Positions 37,912 through 46,998 of a DNA stretch of 64,000 nucleotides are shown piece by piece; the first letter of the stretch is position 1, and each line of letters starts with the position of its first letter. Source of the stretch: JAICSD01 sp963836665 (GTDB taxonomy: Bacteria > Acidobacteriota > Vicinamibacteria > Vicinamibacterales > 2-12-FULL-66-21). A program made the translations under genes and the position numbers. Under the pieces are notes generated by a model. That model did no database searches. It was not told where the DNA came from and was given only the letters and a program-made list of their open reading frames with translations. The DNA lies in the NCBI GenBank assembly GCA_963836665.1, contig CAWIKL010000002.1, positions 1,054,001-1,118,000 on the forward strand, in the 5' to 3' direction.

Positions 37912-40900
37912 GGCTTCTCCCGGAGTGCGTCGAGGTCGCCCAGCTTCTCGGGGATCTTCTGCGACACGCGCGCGCGCTCGTCAGGGCCGCAGATGGACAG
38001 GAAGTCGCACCACGCGCAGGCCCGCTCGCCGGGCGCGGCCGGCAGAAAGCCGAGTTCGATCGCGCGATCGACGATCTCGAGCGCCTCGAGGCCGGCCCGC
38101 CGGTTCTGCTCGTTGAGCGGAATCGGGTGATCGGTGAAGCTGCCGGCCGACGTGCAATAGAACAGGCGCCCCGCCTTGACCGTCTTGTCCAGTGCGCGCT
38201 CCACCGCCAGTCCATAGAGCACAGGCTGCAGGATCGCGCCGCCGCCGATCACGGTCTTCCAGGTCGTCCGGTTCTTGCCCGTCTTGTGATCCGTGATGCG
38301 CAGGTCGCCGCCCTGTGTTTCGATCAAGTCGACAGAGCCGCGCAGCAGGAAACGGCCGTCGACGAGGACGGGGTTCGGCACGCTCGCAGGATCGCGGCCG
38401 CGGTCGCCAGGCAGCCCGAAGGCGAACTCGAAATAGGCGGGCGTCCAACCGTCGTTGAGCGGCAGCCGGCGGACCCACACGCGCAGATCCCGCCCGATGT
38501 CGGCGATCTCGTCCTCCCACACCCGCGCGATCGCTGGAGCGAGCTCGTCCCAGTAGCGTGCGGCCACCGCCGCGAGTGCGGCGTCGACGGTCGCGACCGC
38601 GTGTGCCACGCCATCCGGTGTCAGCGGCAGCCGTCCTTCGTCTTTCAGGCGGCGGAAAAACACCGCCTGCGCCTCGTGGAAAATCGATCCGCGCGTCAGC
38701 GGGTCGATCTTCTGCAACGGCTCGATGTCTTTCGTCCGCTCGAGGCGGTGAATCGCCGACAGGAGGAACTGGTAGGGGCAGGCCGCGTATTTCTGCAGCG
38801 CCGACAGCGAATAGGGGCGAGCGCCCAGGCGTTTGCGCTCGAGAATCGGTTTGGTCGTGCCGGTCACCCGCGTCAGCCCGTCGTACGGGGTCCACTGCGC
38901 CCGGCCGCGCGCCCAGCGCGCGCTGACCGAGCGCTTCAGGCACTCGTTCAGACGCAGCAGGTAGTGCGCGTGCCCGCGCACCGAGCCCGCCGGCTCGGTC
39001 TCGATCAACGTCCTGAGCACCGACAGGTCGTGCTCGAGGTCGTCGATCGCCTCTGCGGCGCTGGCCGGCGCCGGCCACGCGAGCAGGGCGTGACTTTCGG
39101 CGGCGGCGCGCTCCTGCAGCGAGCCGTGCGGCGGAATGCGGCCGGTGATCGCGCGCATCACGTCGAGCGCGTAGAAGCTCGGCACCCGCGGGCGCGCTTC
39201 GCCGGTGTCGAGGCGCGGATATGAGAGCCATAGGTGCTCTGACGGGGCCCCGGCGGCGAGCCGCAGCAGCAAGCGCTCGGTCTGCAGCCGTGCCTTCTGC
39301 TCGACGAGATCCGCGCCGGCGCCCGCGCGCAGGGGTGTCCGCATCTCGGCATCGAGCAGCAGCGGGTCTTCGTGCGGGTGCTGCGGAAACATGCGCTCGG
39401 CGAGACCTGGCACGAAGACGACGCGGAACCCACGGCCGCGTGCCTGTTGCGGGCCGCCGACGAACACACGGCCGTAGCGCGCGCGGGGGGGATCGACTTC
39501 GAGCATCCGTAGCCGGTCGGCGACGACGTCGCGCGCCTCCTCGAGCGAGATCGGTCCGATCGCACCCATCGGCCGCAGCTGTTCGAGTACGGCGATGACC
39601 CGCTCTGGCTCGCGCAGCACCATCGGCGCCAGCGCCACGAAGTGGTCGAGCCATGCGCCCCACGTGGCGCGCGCCGGCCACGATGCCAGACGCCGGATGA
39701 TCGGCTGCGCGAAGGCGCGCAGGTGGGCGATGTTGCGCAGATCGCGCTCGAGCGCGGCGGCACGCGCCGAGTCCGGATCGTCGCGCTGCTCTGCCTTCCA
39801 GTGCAGGCGCCGCTCGTTCTCGAGGCCGGCGAGACGCCGATCCCACCGCCCGGGATCGCCGCCGATGACCGCCGATTCGACGATCAACTGCTCCCATTTC
39901 CACGGCGCGCGCAGCGATCCCTCGATCAGCGGATCGCCCTCGTCGACCACCGCCGCCGCGCCATCGAGGTCTGCCGCCCGAAGTCCGAGGTCTGCATCCT
40001 CATCGGCGATGCGGTTCTCAGAGGTCGGCAACGCGAGATCGTCATCGTCGAGCGGGGCGACGAATGCTGGTTCGCGCTCGGCGGCCTCGCGCGTGGGGAC
40101 TTGCGCCAGCGACAGGTACTCGGCGAAGCGGCGCGCCGACAGCTTTTCGACCGCGCAGGCGAGAATCGCGGCGAAGGCGCGACCGGCCGGATGCGGCCGG
40201 CGCGTGCCGGGGTCGAACCACGCCGGGATGCCGGCGCGGCGGAACGCGTGCTCGAGCAGGCCGACGTAGCGATCGGGCGCGCGCAGGAAGACCGCCATCT
40301 CGTCGAACGGAACTCCGCGCCGCGCTTCCTGCCGTATGCGGCGCGCGATCTCGACACACTCGCGTCCCTCGCCTGGCGCTGAGAAAAAGACGACGTCCCC
40401 GGCGGGCTCGCGATCGGGGGGCACGCGGTCGGCAAAGAGGTAGCGGCGTAGCGCGGCGAGATCCGACCCGTCTTTCTGTTCGCGGAGCTCCTCGCGCAGG
40501 CCGAGTGTCTGCAGCCGCGTCAAGGTGGCGACATCGCCGAACGGCAGGGTGATGAAGGCCCGCCGCGCCCGAGCAAGCAGCGCTTTGATCAGCCCCAGCT
40601 CGACGTCGGCATCGATCGGCAGGTCGAGCAGGAGCAGCGCCGGAAGGTGAAAGCCGGAACCCGGAAGCTGAACGCCGTCCGCCGGCAGCAGCGCCCGGGT
40701 CGCGGCAGCGAAGAGTGCGGCGCGATCGATGGCGCGCGCGGCGGCGAACTGCTCGTCGAATCGGTCGAGTAACGCCGCGAGATCCGGCCCGCCGAGCGGC
40801 AGGCCCCGCAGCGACGCCGCGGGCACGGACGCGAGCCGCAGCTCCTGGATGGTCCGCGCCAGCGCGCGCGGGAAACCGGGCGTGTTGGCGACCGGCGCGA

Positions 40901-41225
40901 AATAGGTGAGACCGCCGTCGCGCAACGCGTCGAACGTGGCGCGCGCCGCGACGGCTTCCGAGCCGAGATAGGTCGCGGGCGCGCGGTCGTCGGCGGCGAG
41001 GATGGCGCCCGAGAGATGCAGCGCGAGCTGCGCCAGGCTGAAGCGATGCAGACCGATCGTCGCGCCGGCCTCTGCGGCGATCGCACGCGCCAGGTCATCG
41101 GCCGCGCCGCGTGAGGCGGCGACGATCCAGACGTCCCCCTGCCTCGACTGCTCGCGCACAAAAGCACGCGCCTCGTCCAGGCGGAGCTGAGCTGATGAGG
41201 ATTCGATCAGACGGGGGGCCTTCAT
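37908..41225 (-). CDS. addB: AddB-like nuclease subunit with iron-sulfur cluster motif
   Basis: This 1105-aa protein has a long inactive-helicase-like N-terminal region without a convincing Walker A. The C-terminal PD-(D/E)XK nuclease has Asp966 and Asp979-x-Lys981 (TDHKTGK). Cys816, Cys1070, Cys1073 and Cys1079 reproduce the C...CX2CX5C pattern that holds a 4Fe-4S cluster in AddB. With the overlapping addA-like gene it gives a complete resection enzyme. The start at 41225 has GGGAGGAG upstream. A longer in-frame start at 41267 lacks such a site. The 160-bp upstream gap carries repeat block B. Confidence 0.88.
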   Translation of the reverse strand: MKAPRLIESSSAQLRLDEARAFVREQSRQGDVWIVAASRGAADDLARAIAAEAGATIGLHRFSLAQLALHLSGAILAADDRAPATYLGSEAVAARATFDALRDGGLTYFAPVANTPGFPRALARTIQELRLASVPAASLRGLPLGGPDLAALLDRFDEQFAAARAIDRAALFAAATRALLPADGVQLPGSGFHLPALLLLDLPIDADVELGLIKALLARARRAFITLPFGDVATLTRLQTLGLREELREQKDGSDLAALRRYLFADRVPPDREPAGDVVFFSAPGEGRECVEIARRIRQEARRGVPFDEMAVFLRAPDRYVGLLEHAFRRAGIPAWFDPGTRRPHPAGRAFAAILACAVEKLSARRFAEYLSLAQVPTREAAEREPAFVAPLDDDDLALPTSENRIADEDADLGLRAADLDGAAAVVDEGDPLIEGSLRAPWKWEQLIVESAVIGGDPGRWDRRLAGLENERRLHWKAEQRDDPDSARAAALERDLRNIAHLRAFAQPIIRRLASWPARATWGAWLDHFVALAPMVLREPERVIAVLEQLRPMGAIGPISLEEARDVVADRLRMLEVDPPRARYGRVFVGGPQQARGRGFRVVFVPGLAERMFPQHPHEDPLLLDAEMRTPLRAGAGADLVEQKARLQTERLLLRLAAGAPSEHLWLSYPRLDTGEARPRVPSFYALDVMRAITGRIPPHGSLQERAAAESHALLAWPAPASAAEAIDDLEHDLSVLRTLIETEPAGSVRGHAHYLLRLNECLKRSVSARWARGRAQWTPYDGLTRVTGTTKPILERKRLGARPYSLSALQKYAACPYQFLLSAIHRLERTKDIEPLQKIDPLTRGSIFHEAQAVFFRRLKDEGRLPLTPDGVAHAVATVDAALAAVAARYWDELAPAIARVWEDEIADIGRDLRVWVRRLPLNDGWTPAYFEFAFGLPGDRGRDPASVPNPVLVDGRFLLRGSVDLIETQGGDLRITDHKTGKNRTTWKTVIGGGAILQPVLYGLAVERALDKTVKAGRLFYCTSAGSFTDHPIPLNEQNRRAGLEALEIVDRAIELGFLPAAPGERACAWCDFLSICGPDERARVSQKIPEKLGDLDALREKP

Positions 41226-41304
41226 AATGCGCTCCTCCCGGACACCGTGCCGGGTCACCGGATCCACAGCCGCGCTTCACGGCCGACACAGGCAGTATAC
41301 CAAC

Positions 41305-41339
41305 GGCGAATGGGCGATGGGCGATGGGCGATGGGCGAT
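41305..41339 (+). repeat. 7-bp tandem repeat block B (GGGCGAT x4 plus one degenerate unit), intergenic
   Basis: Four perfect GGGCGAT units (41312-41339) follow one degenerate unit. The block lies in the gap between the addB-like start and the stop of the Old Yellow Enzyme gene. The rest of the gap shows nothing else recognisable. Confidence 0.8.
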
Positions 41340-41385
41340 GAAGGATCCCGGATCAGCGATTAGAAATAGCGATTCAGGTCGCTCT

Positions 41386-42454
41386 TCAAAACGCGCGGAG
41401 GTACTGGGACGGTACGGTCGGCGTGTCGCCAAGCGTGCGCGCCGCGTGCAGCGGCCAGTACGGGTCGCGCAGCAGTTGCCGGGCGATGACGATCGCGTCC
41501 GCCCGTCCTGACTGCAGGATCTCTTCCGCCTGGTGCGCATCGGTGATCAGCCCGACGGCGCCTGTCGGGATCCCCGCCTCGCGGCGGACACGTTCGGCAA
41601 ACGGCACCTGATAGCCAGGGCCGAGTGGAATGGTCGCATGGGCCGCGTTGCCGCCGCTCGAGCAGTCCACGAGATCGACGCCGCGCGTCTTCAGATCGCG
41701 CGCTAGCGCCACGGAATCCTCGACCGTCCAGCCACCGTCGACCCAGTCGGTCGAGGAGATGCGCACGAAGAGCGGGAGCCGCTCAGGCCAGACCCGCCGG
41801 ATGGCGTCCACCGCCTCGCGCACGAAGCGCGCGCGATTGTCGAACGTGCCGCCATACTCGTCGTCGCGATGATTGCTGAGCGGCGAGAGAAATTCGTGCA
41901 GCAGGTAGCCGTGTGCGGCGTGCAGCTCGATCACCTCGCCGCCGGCGGCGAGAAGGCGCGACGCCGCGGCGGCAAACGCGACGACGACGAGCGCGATATC
42001 GGCCCTGGTCATCGCGCGCGGCACCTGCCAGCCCTCACGGAAGGCCTCCGCGCTCGGCGCCCAAATCGGCTCCCACCCTCCGTCCGTTGGGGAAACAGGA
42101 CCACCGCCCTCCCACGGACGTCCGGTGCTGGCCTTGCGCCCGGCGTGCGCGAGCTGCATGCCCGGCACCGCGCCCTGCTGGCGAACGAATGCGAAGATGC
42201 GCGACAGCATCTCGAGGTGCGCGTCCTGGTAGATCCCGAGATCGTGCGAGCTGATCCGTCCGTCGGCCGTGACCGCCGCCGCTTCAGTGAGCACGACGCC
42301 GGCGCCGCCGACCGCGCGGCTGCCGAGATGGACGAGATGCCACTCGTTGGCAAAACCGTCGTGGCTCGAGTACCTCGCACATCGGCGAGACGACGAGGCG
42401 GTTGCGGAACGTGATATCGCGCAGCGTGAGCGGAGAAAACAACAGTGACGGCAT
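41386..42454 (-). CDS. NADH:flavin oxidoreductase (Old Yellow Enzyme, YqjM-like), frame broken
   Basis: Reading across one extra base gives a 355-aa YqjM-class FMN ene-reductase. It starts MPSLLFSPLTLRDITFRNRL and includes the NxRDDEYGG-type motif in HGYLLHEFLSPLSNHRDDEY. At 42373-42374 an extra base changes the expected coding-strand GAG TAC TCG AGC into GAG GTA CTC GAG, so the N-terminal 24 or so codons are in a different frame from the rest. The downstream frame also runs open upstream to 42657, but without OYE similarity. The enzyme reduces activated C=C bonds with NAD(P)H. Whether the frameshift is real or a sequence error is discussed in the findings. Confidence 0.8.
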
Positions 42455-42520
42455 GGCGACTGAGACGCAGCATACATGGCATTGGTCTCCGCATGCGCCA
42501 GGCAGCCGAAGTGCGAGATC

Positions 42521-43375
42521 ATGATCACCATGTTGATCGCGACGACAACGCTGGCGGCCCGCCTCGAACGCGCCGAAGCCTCGACCGCCGAAGCCTTCGG
42601 ACGCGCCGGCACGCACCCGGGGTCGCAGCTGCTGGTCGAGGCGATCGGCGGCGGCACGGCCGTCTACGGCGGGCCCGGCAAGCCGTTCAACAAGATCGCG
42701 GGCCTCGGCTTCGCGCCGCTCGACGAGACCGCGCTAGCGCGTCTCGAGGCGAGCTACGACGCCCGTGACGGCGAGATGCGGGTCGAGCTGTCGTCGCTGG
42801 CTGACAACGCCGTCGCCGCGATGCTGACGCGGCGCGGCTTCACACTCTCCGGATACGAAAACGTCCTCGGACTCCCCTTGACGTCCGACGTCGTCGCGAT
42901 GCTGGCGCGCGAGCGCGACGCCGCCCGGGAGCGCGGCATCATCGTGGCCCCGTCGCCACACACACGCGAGTGGATCGCGCTCGTCATGGAGGGCTTCGCC
43001 TCGCCGGATGTGTTCGACGGGCCGCCGCCAACGGAGTCATTCGCCGGCGAGTCGTTGGAGCGGGTCTTTGCCGACTTCAGCGCCGTACCCGGCTGCGCCC
43101 TGTTCGTGGCGCGTCGCGGCGGCGCGCTGGCGGGCGGGGGCGCGCTGCGGATCATCGACGGGCTGGCACAACTGGCAGGAGCGTCGACGCTGCCGTCGCA
43201 CCGCCGCCGCGGCGTGCAGTCGGCGCTGCTGCGCGCCCGTCTCGTCCATGCCGCCGACGCCGGCTGTGATCTCGCCATCGTCACCACGGAGCCCGCGTCG
43301 AAGTCGCAGGCCAACGTCCAGCGCGCGGGCTTCGCGCTGCTATACGTCCGCGCCATCCTCGTTCGGTCAGGATGA
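42521..43375 (+). CDS. GNAT-family N-acetyltransferase
   Basis: The protein has 284 aa from this start. The C-terminal half carries a GNAT fold: beta strand CALFVARRGGALAGGGAL, then GASTLPSHRRRGVQSALL, which is the acetyl-CoA pyrophosphate loop (R/Q-x-x-G-x-A type) and helix, and a final NVQRAGFALLYVRAILV strand typical of the family. The N-terminal half looks like a second, degenerate GNAT-like domain (MLTRRGFTLSGYENVLG). The acceptor is unknown. The start is uncertain: ATG codons at 42476, 42521 and 42530 are all in frame and none has a strong Shine-Dalgarno. Confidence 0.8.
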   Translation: MITMLIATTTLAARLERAEASTAEAFGRAGTHPGSQLLVEAIGGGTAVYGGPGKPFNKIAGLGFAPLDETALARLEASYDARDGEMRVELSSLADNAVAAMLTRRGFTLSGYENVLGLPLTSDVVAMLARERDAARERGIIVAPSPHTREWIALVMEGFASPDVFDGPPPTESFAGESLERVFADFSAVPGCALFVARRGGALAGGGALRIIDGLAQLAGASTLPSHRRRGVQSALLRARLVHAADAGCDLAIVTTEPASKSQANVQRAGFALLYVRAILVRSG

Positions 43376-43409
43376 TCCGGGAGGTGGCCCCTTCTGAAGC
43401 TCAGTCCGC

Positions 43410-44696
43410 TCAGCGCGTCGGCAGGCGATGGATGGCGCCGAGCAGCAGGTAATAGAACGCTCCGTCGGTGACGGTGCCGACGATCGGTGCCGCCGCCGCC
43501 GCCAGAATCGCCCGCGGCTGCGCGCGTGTGCCGGGACCATCGAGCGCGATGCGGACGGCCAGCGATGCGCCGCTCGCGCGCTGGACGCCGTAGAGCGCGC
43601 CGTTGTGCCAGGCCAGCGACGTGAAACCGCTCAGGTCCTCCACCGACTTGACCGCCTGCACCGCGCGCGCCGCCGCGTCGACGCGCATCAGCCCGCGATC
43701 CGACGCGACATACAGCACGCGATCGTCGACGGCCGCGAGCGCCGACGGATTCGGCGCGTCGATGCGCAGCGCCACGTCGAGCGTCCGCGCGCCCGGGCGC
43801 AGACGCAGGATCCGGCCGCCCGCCGCGTCCAGTGCGTAGACGGTGCCGTCGGGCACGACCACGAGATCGACGATGCGGACTCCTCGCACCGAGTCCGCCG
43901 GGTGTGCCTCCATCAAGCCGCGCCCCGAAACCAGTTGCAGTTTGTGGACGACCGACTCCGCCGCTGCGCCGCTTCCGCGGGCGCTCGCCACCCACAGATC
44001 GCCGCGCCGCGCGTCGATCGTCAGCGCCGTCAGCGCGTCGAAGAACCCCGCCGACGCCGCGCTGACGTAGGGGACGACGTGCTTCGACACCTGGTCCACG
44101 ATCAGCAGCCGCCGCGACGGTGCGTCGCCGATCACGAATCGCCGCGACACGGCGTCGTGCGCGATCGCGAAGGCTCCGAGGTTCGCCGGTGGCTCGAACT
44201 CCGTCACGTCGCCCGGATCCGGCGCGGACGGCGCGGCCATTGAGGCCGCGGTCGTCGGCTTCGCCAGCGCGGCAGCCGCCGGTTTCGGCGCGACGGGATC
44301 GACCATCGCCGCCGGCGGCGCGGACGCAGAAGGCACTGCTTCCGACCCGGCGGACGGCGACACCTTGGCCATCAACGCCGCCCATGCGGGCAGCCGGCGC
44401 GCGCGGTCAAAGTCAGGCAGCGCCAGGTCGATCGGCGCGTGCATGTCGGCGAGCCGGCCCAGCATGACGATGGCGTCGTCGGGTCGCCCGCTCAGCGACT
44501 GCGCGCGTGCGAGCAGGAACATCGACGCGGCATCGTTGGGCTTGCCTTTCTGCATGGCGCGCCACGCCAGGTCGTGAAACGTCTCGAAGTCGCCAGCAGC
44601 CGCGGCGCGTTCGGCGCCGGCGCGACAGGATGCCGCGTCGGAACAGGGGGGAGGCGCCTGCTGCAGCGCCAGACAGAGGAAGATCAGCACGCCCAT
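43410..44696 (-). CDS. Exported helical-repeat plus propeller-like protein
   Basis: The protein has 428 aa. A short signal peptide (MGVLIFLCLALQQ) is followed by a Cys pair (PPCSDAASCRAG) and a TPR-like helical region (about 25-110). An Ala/Pro-rich linker (about 112-165) leads to a C-terminal beta-propeller of NHL/SMP-30-like blades (VVPDGTVYALDAAGGRILRL, DDRVLYVASDRGLMRVD). Such propellers bind ligands or other proteins in the periplasm. No enzyme motif is seen. TAGCCT ends 6 nt before the ATG and there is no Shine-Dalgarno. The gene converges on the GNAT gene 35 bp away. Confidence 0.75.
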   Translation of the reverse strand: MGVLIFLCLALQQAPPPCSDAASCRAGAERAAAAGDFETFHDLAWRAMQKGKPNDAASMFLLARAQSLSGRPDDAIVMLGRLADMHAPIDLALPDFDRARRLPAWAALMAKVSPSAGSEAVPSASAPPAAMVDPVAPKPAAAALAKPTTAASMAAPSAPDPGDVTEFEPPANLGAFAIAHDAVSRRFVIGDAPSRRLLIVDQVSKHVVPYVSAASAGFFDALTALTIDARRGDLWVASARGSGAAAESVVHKLQLVSGRGLMEAHPADSVRGVRIVDLVVVPDGTVYALDAAGGRILRLRPGARTLDVALRIDAPNPSALAAVDDRVLYVASDRGLMRVDAAARAVQAVKSVEDLSGFTSLAWHNGALYGVQRASGASLAVRIALDGPGTRAQPRAILAAAAAPIVGTVTDGAFYYLLLGAIHRLPTR

Positions 44697-44774
44697 CGCC
44701 CAAGGCTACCGCGGGCGACGGCAATCCGCAAAGCGTTGATGTTGTTCGGGATAAGGGGCCAAAGCGATCCGTGC

Positions 44775-44780
44775 TACGAT
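44775..44780 (+). promoter_or_regulatory. -10 box (TACGAT) for the small propeptide-like gene
   Basis: TACGAT lies 26 nt before the GTG at 44807 and leaves room for a GGAGG site. No strong -35 is visible. Confidence 0.35.
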
Positions 44781-44806
44781 CGCCGCTTCACCAGTCTGGA
44801 GGATTC

Positions 44807-45238
44807 GTGAGCAGCGTGCGTTCGGCCGGCTTAGCGCTTTTGTGTGCCCTCGCCGCCGCCGTCATCGTCGTTCCCGCCGTCCGCGCCCAGCGCAACGCGC
44901 CTCCGAACACCGCGGCTTTGGACGCGCGGACCCTTGCCCAGCGGAAGATCAATACGCGCGTGCTGTCGGCTATCTATCACCGGCGAGGCGATCTGCAGGG
45001 AAAAGCCGTGGCCGCCGACACAACTGGCGTGCAGGTGGATCGCCACGGCCGGGCGCTTGTCGACGTTCGCGCGCAGGTGCGGCCCGAACTCGAGAAAAAA
45101 TTGAAGGCACTCGGCGGCATCGTGGTCTCGAAGTCGCAGACCTACGATTCGATCGTCGGCTGGATACCGCTGCAGACGCTCGAGCGTCTCGCCGCCGATC
45201 CAGGGGTGCGGGCTATCGAGCCGGCGCCGGCGCAATAG
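44807..45238 (+). CDS. Exported subtilase-propeptide-like small protein
   Basis: The protein has 143 aa. After a signal peptide (about 1-26, ending VRAQ) comes a domain ending IVVSKSQTYDSIVGWIPLQT LERLAADPGVRAIEPA. That pattern is the end of the inhibitor-I9/propeptide domain that precedes the catalytic domain in S8 subtilases. Here the protein stops where a protease domain would begin, so it may be a free-standing peptidase inhibitor or chaperone, or a truncated gene. The GTG start has GGAGG (44799-44803) at 3 nt. Its 3' end overlaps the convergent Gly-rich gene by 26 bp. Confidence 0.7.
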   Translation: MSSVRSAGLALLCALAAAVIVVPAVRAQRNAPPNTAALDARTLAQRKINTRVLSAIYHRRGDLQGKAVAADTTGVQVDRHGRALVDVRAQVRPELEKKLKALGGIVVSKSQTYDSIVGWIPLQTLERLAADPGVRAIEPAPAQ

Positions 45239-46091
45239 TCAGCGTTCCCCACCCCTTCAACGGTTTCGCCGACTCGTCGTTCTGACGGCCGCCACCACCA
45301 CCGCCGCCGCGGCCGCCGCCACCGCCGTGGCCACCCCCGCCGCCGCGGCCGCCCCCGAAACCGCCCATGCCACCGCCACCGCCGAAGCCACCGGAACGGC
45401 CGCCCGACGACATGTGCTGCTCCGCTTTTCCCGCTTCCAGCCCGATGCCGACCGGTTTTCCGGCCACGGCGTCGATCGCGTACGGGTGATCGGTGTTGTG
45501 CACGAGCGGTACCTTGAGCTGGTACTGGAGCGTGCCGCCTTCTTCGCGGATCGCCACGTCGATGCCCGGCGCATGATCGCGTGTCAGCATGCGCGCGTCG
45601 TCCTTGCCCGGGCCGAGCACGTCGATGCGATCGCCTGGCGCAGGATCGGAGGGGGTTTCGCTATCCCCGCCCCGCTCTCCGCCACGATGGCTCCCGCCGC
45701 CGTAACCGCCGTAACCGCCAGGGCCCTGGTCACCGCCGCTCCCATGCTCGACGACGGGATAGCGGATGCCGAGATGCTTCTTCGTGCCGCCGGTGGGATC
45801 GAACCAGACGGTGAAACCCTGACGCAGGATCTCACGCCGCTCGGCTGATGCTGACGCGGTCAGCCGCATGTAGAGGTAGTCCGCGTCATTGAGGAACTGG
45901 ATGGCAACGGGTGCCTGTTCGAACGGCTGCAGGTTGCCGTACCAATCGTCGTACTTGCCGTCGATGGTGATCGCGCCGTCACGGAGCTGGCTGTCGAAGT
46001 GCGGCTTCTCGGAGGCAGCGAGCCTGGCGAAGGCAAGCCCGATCAGGAGCACGCCGCAGCCGGCCCGGATGGACGTCGAAGTAGTCTTCAT
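45213..46091 (-). CDS. Exported CBM9/DOMON-like protein with glycine-rich tail
   Basis: The protein has 292 aa. A signal peptide (about 1-26, ending LAAS) precedes a beta-sandwich with ITIDGKYDDWYGNLQPFEQ, VAIQFLNDADYLYMRL and FTVWFDPTGG. That order is seen in carbohydrate-binding-module-9-like domains attached to outer-membrane proteins. A Gly/Tyr insert (GGYGGYGGGSHRGGERGG) interrupts it, and residues of about 230-280 are almost pure Gly/Arg/His/Met, which suggests a flexible or aggregating surface tail. The ATG at 46091 is chosen because the signal peptide begins there. Confidence 0.75.
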   Translation of the reverse strand: MKTTSTSIRAGCGVLLIGLAFARLAASEKPHFDSQLRDGAITIDGKYDDWYGNLQPFEQAPVAIQFLNDADYLYMRLTASASAERREILRQGFTVWFDPTGGTKKHLGIRYPVVEHGSGGDQGPGGYGGYGGGSHRGGERGGDSETPSDPAPGDRIDVLGPGKDDARMLTRDHAPGIDVAIREEGGTLQYQLKVPLVHNTDHPYAIDAVAGKPVGIGLEAGKAEQHMSSGGRSGGFGGGGGMGGFGGGRGGGGGHGGGGGRGGGGGGGRQNDESAKPLKGWGTLTIAPAPAR

Positions 46092-46401
46092 GATCGCTGT
46101 CCGTTGATGAACTCCTTGGACGAAGCAAATCATCCGCCAATCGGGCCAGCCCGCCGGCGTGGAAGCCGATTAAGGCCACCAGGGCCGCCTCGCCCCCGGA
46201 CAAACGGCAGTCCGCCGTCGATCTCACCACTCCCGGCCTGTCGGCCGGCGGCCGGCGGCAAGCGACGACTGTCCGGGAAAAGGGGCACGTGGCGTCCAAC
46301 AATGAAGCCACCCGTACGCGGCATCGGCGCGGGACTGTCGCATATATTTCATGGGGAGAAAAGCGGGCCGCCCGAGTCAAACAGCTAACAGGAGGCTTTC
46401 G
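46092..46401. other. Divergent 310-bp intergenic region
   Basis: No gene is supported here. It separates the Gly-rich exported protein (leftward) from the Spy-like gene (rightward). A TATATT hexamer at 46343-46348 could be the -10 for the Spy-like gene, giving a leader of about 45 nt that ends in AGGAGG. The segment around 46220-46262 contains a GC-rich imperfect palindrome (GGCCTGTCGGCCGGCGGCCGG). Nothing else is recognised. Confidence 0.4.
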
Positions 46402-46887
46402 ATGATTCGTCATATTGCACTGATAGCGGCTGGGGCCCTGGCATTGACCGTCGGCACGCTGCCGTTGGCGGCCCAGGCGCCCGCGGGCGGCCAGGAACAA
46501 CGGATGGGCGGACCCGGGCGCGGCGGGCGGGGCCCGGGGGGTCCGGGCCCGATGGGCATCTTGCCGGGACTCAACCAGGTCGATCTCTCGGACCAGCAGC
46601 GCGAACAGGTCCGCGCGATTCTCGAGGAGCAACGGCAGTCCGGTACCGAGCCCGGGCAAAAGGCCCGGCAGGCGGAGGCAGCGCTGCATGCCGCAGTCCT
46701 GGCCGACGCGCCCGATCCGCAGGCCATCGAGGCTGCGAAGGCCGCGCTCAACTCGGCCAGTGTGGCCGAGCTCGACCATCGGGTTGAATTGATGCAGAAG
46801 ATCGCTGCGGTTCTCACCCCGGCGCAACGGCAACAGCTGGCACAGCTGCCATCGCCGGGCGGACGACGAGGAGGAGGCGGACTTTAG
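46402..46887 (+). CDS. Spy/CpxP-like periplasmic chaperone
   Basis: The protein has 161 aa. The signal peptide (1-25, ending LAAQ) is followed by a Gly/Pro-rich stretch and a four-helix-type region. It has the LTxxQ-like motifs of the Spy/CpxP family: VDLSDQQREQVRAILEEQ and AVLTPAQRQQLAQL. Such proteins shield unfolded periplasmic proteins or sense metals. AGGAGG (46390-46395) stands 6 nt before the ATG. Stress induction would be expected from the family, but no regulator is encoded next to it. Confidence 0.82.
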   Translation: MIRHIALIAAGALALTVGTLPLAAQAPAGGQEQRMGGPGRGGRGPGGPGPMGILPGLNQVDLSDQQREQVRAILEEQRQSGTEPGQKARQAEAALHAAVLADAPDPQAIEAAKAALNSASVAELDHRVELMQKIAAVLTPAQRQQLAQLPSPGGRRGGGGL

Positions 46888-46913
46888 GTCTTCCGGGCGA
46901 ACCAGGGAAACGA

Positions 46914-46998
46914 TTTGGGCATCTCCGGCGTCCTAAGGGGTGGGAGTCCCCGCCGGCTAGGCTCCCCGCACTCACGGACAAACGGAGATATGCCCAAA
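46914..46998 (+). promoter_or_regulatory. Leader stem that can mask the ribosome site and ATG of the 57-aa gene
   Basis: TTTGGGCAT (46914-46922) is fully complementary to ATGCCCAAA (46990-46998), which contains the start codon, and CTCC (46923-46926) is complementary to the GGAG Shine-Dalgarno (46984-46987). This leaves a 2-nt bulge in a 13-bp stem. Between the arms, GGGAG (46942-46946) can pair with CTCCC (46962-46966). The layout is that of a translational riboswitch or thermometer; no known class is recognised. Confidence 0.5.

Noticed and set aside
41305..41339. CRISPR-like array
   Set aside because: The units are 7 bp with no spacers and no cas genes are present.
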